Below are positions 60,837 through 64,000 of a DNA stretch of 64,000 bases, piece by piece. Position 1 is the first letter of the stretch. Every line of letters begins with the position of its first letter. This DNA comes from Streptomyces lomondensis (lineage in GTDB: Bacteria > Actinomycetota > Actinomycetes > Streptomycetales > Streptomycetaceae). Position numbers and translations under genes: made by a program. Below the pieces are notes generated by a model. That model was not told where the DNA came from, did not search any database, and was given only the letters and a program-made list of their open reading frames with translations. Location of the stretch: the NCBI RefSeq assembly GCF_014651035.1, contig NZ_BMWC01000001.1, positions 186,001 through 250,000 of the forward strand, read 5' to 3'.

Positions 60837-62171
60837 TCACGGGCGCCACACCACCCGGTGTTCGGCCAGATGCGCCAGCACCGCGTGATTCGCCTCCCAT
60901 CCATCAGGAAACTTCACCACCGTCCCCAGTTGCACCGGCTCCGTCGACGGATAGTCGTCCAGCAGGTCGCTCACGCCCGCCCGGCACACCACGATGCAGG
61001 CGTGCCGGTGGCGGGAGGCCAGGACGCAGAGGCGGCCCGTCTCCAGGTGGAAGGCGGTGGCGTCGGGGCGGCCGGAGAGGGGGTGGAGGACCACCGTGAC
61101 GTCGTACTCGCGGCCCTGGAGCCGGTTCGCCGTGTCCACGACCACATCGGGGACGCCGAGGCCGGCGAGGGCCGCGCGGACCGCCGCCGCCTGGTCCCGG
61201 TGGGCCGTGCCCACGGCGATCCGGTCGGCCGTGAGGGGGGAGGGCGCGGCCGACCGTTCCGAGGTCGCCGCGCCGCCGCGGTCCAGCAGGCGCCGTACGA
61301 CCGCCGCCACCGCCTGTACCGCCTCCGGGTCCGTGCGCGGGGTGTGCCGGGCGGGCAGTTCCAGCAGGCCCCAGCCCGATGCGGCCGCCTCGTCGATCAC
61401 CCGGTCGGGGCCCGAGCCGTCCGACGGCACGGCGAAGGACAGGCCCCGGTCGCCGTGGCCGGTGCCGCTGCGGAACGGCGTGTAGGGGTAGAAGGCGGCG
61501 GAGACCAGGGGCGCCGCCGAGGCCGGGAGCCGCCAGGACACCGGCAGGCGGTGCTGGGGCAGGTCCGGGTTGTGCGCGAGCAGCGTCGTCACCGCCGAGG
61601 CCGACGGGTCGTAGGCGAGGCCCGCCCACTGCTCGCTGCCCACGATCGCGAACGGGTCGAGCTGCCCCGGGTCGCCCACGAACAGCGCCCGCTCGAACAG
61701 CCCGGCCACCGCGAGCAGCGCGTCCGAGCGCATCTGGTACGCCTCGTCGACGATCGCGTGCCGCCACGGCTCGTCGACCTTCACGTGCGCCCACTTCGCG
61801 GCGGTCGAGATCACCACGGCCAGCCCGGCGAGTTCCGCCGCCTTGGCCGATTTACGTACGTTCTCCAGGCCGTCGAGCGCCTTGTCGTACGGGTCGGCGT
61901 CGCTGCTGTGCAGTCGGCCCACCGGCAGCTCGGGGTTCTTCTCGGCGAGCCGCAGGACGAGGTCGTCGACCTGGGCGTTGGTCTGCGCGACCACCATCAG
62001 GGGCCGGCCCGCCTCGGCCAGTTCGAGGGCCGCGCGGACCACGAGCGTGGACTTGCCCGCGCCGGGCGGGGAGTCGACCACGACACCGCGCGCGGTGCCG
62101 TGCAGCGTGTCGTGGAGGATCGCGTCCGTGGCCTGCGCCGCCGCGGCCGAGGGGTCGAACACCGTGGTCAC
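60837..62171 (-). CDS. SF1-type AAA helicase/ATPase
   Basis: 444 residues from GTG 62171. Walker A VVDSPPGAGKSTLVVRAAL (about 31-49), Walker B/motif II HAIVDEAYQM, motif III FVGDPGQLDP, and late motifs TANRLQGREYDVTVVL and LCVLASRHRHACIVV, as in Upf1/RecD2-like SF1 helicases. GTGA overlap with the upstream gene's stop shows coupling. Probably acts on nucleic acids together with the two upstream gene products. Confidence 0.88.
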   Translation of the reverse strand: MTTVFDPSAAAAQATDAILHDTLHGTARGVVVDSPPGAGKSTLVVRAALELAEAGRPLMVVAQTNAQVDDLVLRLAEKNPELPVGRLHSSDADPYDKALDGLENVRKSAKAAELAGLAVVISTAAKWAHVKVDEPWRHAIVDEAYQMRSDALLAVAGLFERALFVGDPGQLDPFAIVGSEQWAGLAYDPSASAVTTLLAHNPDLPQHRLPVSWRLPASAAPLVSAAFYPYTPFRSGTGHGDRGLSFAVPSDGSGPDRVIDEAAASGWGLLELPARHTPRTDPEAVQAVAAVVRRLLDRGGAATSERSAAPSPLTADRIAVGTAHRDQAAAVRAALAGLGVPDVVVDTANRLQGREYDVTVVLHPLSGRPDATAFHLETGRLCVLASRHRHACIVVCRAGVSDLLDDYPSTEPVQLGTVVKFPDGWEANHAVLAHLAEHRVVWRP

Positions 62172-63760
62172 AGCACATCCTCCTCGGTCACCGGGTCGGC
62201 GGCCTCCGGGAGCGCCTCGCCGGGCGGCCCGCCGTGCGTCCACGGCGTCTCCTCCGGGTCGGGCAGCTTCGCGCCGCCCCGCTGCTCGTGCTCGAAGAGC
62301 GTGAAGCAGACCCGGTCGCCCTTCTCCGGCACCGACCCCGGCTCGGGCTCCTTGCCGCGGCCCATCTTGTCGAGGATCCGCAGCACGACACAGGCCCCGT
62401 CCTCCTCGGCCGCGACGAACTCCGCCGACTGCGGCTTCCCGCCCAGCGAGCGGTACACCTTCGTCCGCTCGCCGAGTTGCGGCCGGTCGTCCGTGCGGAC
62501 CGTGACCAGGGGGCGGGGGCTGGGCCGCTTGCCGTCGCTGTACGCCATCACGACGTCGGTGACCTCGCCCGCGAAGGCCTCCCCGGCCAGTCGCCGGCCC
62601 GCCATCACCAGCGGGTCGTCGAGGGCCTCCTGCGCCTCCAGCCGGGCCTGCTCGCGCTCGCGCGTGGCGAGCTTGTTCGCCGCGGTGACCGCGTCGTCGC
62701 GGCGCGGCTGCGGGGGCTCGCCCGCCAGCACCCGGTCGCGGTGGCCGGTGAACGACCAGCGGTCGCGCGTCCACCGCTCCTCGACATGCGCCCCCTCGGG
62801 CAGCTCCCGCAGCAGGTCCAGCCCCCGCCACACCGCGTCCCAGGTGGGGCGGGTGCGGCTGAGCAGCAGGTCGCGGATCTCCCGCTCGGCGGCGGTCAGG
62901 GCCCCGAGCCGGTCGTCGGCCTCCAGGCCGTCCTCGGCGGCGGCGAGGGCGGTGCGGGCGCGGTCGTAGCGCTCGATGGCCGGGGCGAGCAGCTTGTTGT
63001 CGAACGCCGGGTCGGTGGCCGGACCGGCCGGGGGACACGTCAGCTGGCCGCGCTCGTCCCGCTCCAGCTCGGCCCGCAGCGCCGCCTCGGCGCCGGTGAC
63101 ACCCTCGGGCGGGTCGATCCAGGCGAGCAGCGCCCCCAGGTGCTGGTCCTCCAGCGTGGACTGCCCGATCGCCCAGTGCCGGCCCAGGACGTCGGTCATC
63201 GCCAGCAGCAGGGAGGAGCCGGGCACCCGGGCCCGCTCCCCGAAGTGCGTCAGCCACCGCCCGAGCAGCGGCACCCGCGGCGGTGCCGGGTAGGGCGCCT
63301 CCGGATCCTGCTCGGCCGTACGCCGGAACCGCATGGACCGCCCGAGCAGCCGCACCAGGTCGATGCCCGCCCGGCTCGGCACGATCAGCTGCGGCGCGTC
63401 CGCGCACAGCTCGACCTCGACCTTGACCCGCTTGCCGGTCTCCGGGTCGGTCTCGGTGCGCTCGGCAGCCTCCACGGCCTCGGCGTATCCGTCGATGTAC
63501 GGCAGCACCACATCGGCCAGTTCGGCCAGGAACGCGAACCTCAGGTCGCGATCGCGGGGCTGCGGGACGACCAGCAGGCGCGGCGCGTCCCGGTCGGTGC
63601 CGACCAGCGCGCCGAGCGGGGCGCCGGCCTCACCGGCGGTGGTGAGCGGCACGAACACCAGCGGGTGGTCGCCGAGATGCCGGTGCCGGACGGTGGCAGC
63701 CGGCTGGGCGCGGCCCGTGCTGACCGCTTCGAGGCGGGCCAGGGTGGAGATCAGCGACAT
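62168..63760 (-). CDS. Hypothetical protein of helicase operon
   Basis: 530 residues, soluble, acidic, no recognised domain. Features: IVPSRAGIDLVRLLGRSMRF, LLGRWLTHFGERARVPGSSL, WAIGQSTLEDQHLGALLAWI and a central helical Arg/Glu-rich region. Overlaps both neighbours (10 bases with the upstream gene, 3 with the helicase), so the three are one translationally coupled unit. Confidence 0.72.
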   Translation of the reverse strand: MSLISTLARLEAVSTGRAQPAATVRHRHLGDHPLVFVPLTTAGEAGAPLGALVGTDRDAPRLLVVPQPRDRDLRFAFLAELADVVLPYIDGYAEAVEAAERTETDPETGKRVKVEVELCADAPQLIVPSRAGIDLVRLLGRSMRFRRTAEQDPEAPYPAPPRVPLLGRWLTHFGERARVPGSSLLLAMTDVLGRHWAIGQSTLEDQHLGALLAWIDPPEGVTGAEAALRAELERDERGQLTCPPAGPATDPAFDNKLLAPAIERYDRARTALAAAEDGLEADDRLGALTAAEREIRDLLLSRTRPTWDAVWRGLDLLRELPEGAHVEERWTRDRWSFTGHRDRVLAGEPPQPRRDDAVTAANKLATREREQARLEAQEALDDPLVMAGRRLAGEAFAGEVTDVVMAYSDGKRPSPRPLVTVRTDDRPQLGERTKVYRSLGGKPQSAEFVAAEEDGACVVLRILDKMGRGKEPEPGSVPEKGDRVCFTLFEHEQRGGAKLPDPEETPWTHGGPPGEALPEAADPVTEEDVL

Positions 63761-64000
63761 GCCGCCTCCAGAGCCTCGGCGCGCAACACGGCCGCGCGCC
63801 GCAGCGCCGCCACGGCCGGGTCGTCGGGGTCGCCCGCCTCACCGCGGGCGGCCGCGAGGACGTCCTCGACGGTCGCGAGGCCGCCCAGCTCCGCCCGCAC
63901 CGGGCGGCCGAGCGAGGTCACCGCGCCCGTCTCGCGGGACCGGGCCCGGCAGTGGAAGGCCAGCTCGCACGCGGACAGGCACTCGGGCGCGTACGTCGCC
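63751..64000 (-). CDS. Partial upstream gene of helicase operon (C-terminus only)
   Basis: 83 codons visible; the frame is open to the window edge. It contains the closely spaced cysteines APECLSACELAFHC and ends EALEAACR. Spaced cysteines near the C-terminus are seen in some RecB-type nucleases with Fe-S clusters, but the fragment is too short for assignment. Confidence 0.6.
   Translation of the reverse strand, partial: ATYAPECLSACELAFHCRARSRETGAVTSLGRPVRAELGGLATVEDVLAAARGEAGDPDDPAVAALRRAAVLRAEALEAACR

Overview
This window is high-GC actinobacterial DNA, almost certainly a Streptomyces chromosome. The evidence is family content and gene order, recalled rather than searched: cslA/glxA with a GH6 glycanase, a PAS-GGDEF-EAL protein like CdgA, an AA10 LPMO, XRE/DUF5753 with DUF397, DUF6412 next to YidC, class F sortase, Ehu-type transporter. 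The same markers lie in a similar order around the csl/cdgA region of S. coelicolor.

Bases 1-12,400 are an accessory region, less extreme in base composition than the rest. First comes a tightly overlapping plus-strand operon: archaeal-type AdoMet synthetase (cut by the window edge), an aminoglycoside-phosphotransferase-like kinase, a histidine phosphatase, a complete second-type seryl-tRNA synthetase, a GT4 glycosyltransferase and a frameshifted AlaRS-core-like protein. I do not recognise this set as a named pathway; it is the best candidate for an undescribed system. Next is an XRE/DUF397/anti-sigma-type ATPase regulatory group, then a restriction-modification island in which one cytosine methyltransferase is accompanied by two unrelated endonucleases (NaeI and NgoMIV families, both known for GCCGGC specificity) and a Vsr mismatch endonuclease.

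Bases 12,700-27,000 are mostly ordinary chromosome: DUF3592, a SEC-C protein, a Tat-exported GH30-type galactanase, DUF6412/YidC, FAH hydrolase, F420-type oxidoreductase, a Gfo/Idh/MocA + heme-domain operon divergent from a ROK regulator across a palindromic operator, a truncated tRNA-Arg and a 62-bp tandem repeat, a zinc-ribbon TetR regulator, surface proteins, a HAD phosphatase and a class F sortase.

Bases 27,300-39,000 hold the tip-glycan locus: GH6 lipoprotein, cslA and glxA. It is altered twice. A 1,399-residue trypsin-STAND-TM-propeller protein lies between the GH6 gene and glxA, and a TnpB-only IS200/IS605-type element sits exactly at the cslA/glxA junction, apparently supplying the cslA stop codon. 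An AA10 LPMO with a near-perfect DasR (dre) box follows at 42.2 kb.

Bases 39,300-64,000 hold three identical tRNA-Lys(CTT) genes, an acyl-CoA-synthetase-like gene broken by a 13-bp duplication, an IclR gene, an Ehu-type ABC importer with divergent DUF3830, amidase, hydroxyacid dehydrogenase and two Asp/Glu-racemase-superfamily genes (a likely uptake and catabolism block), a luciferase-like monooxygenase, the CdgA-like c-di-GMP protein, an M6-type protease, a primase-like protein, and a helicase operon leaving the window. No PKS/NRPS cluster, CRISPR array, rRNA or integrase was seen.
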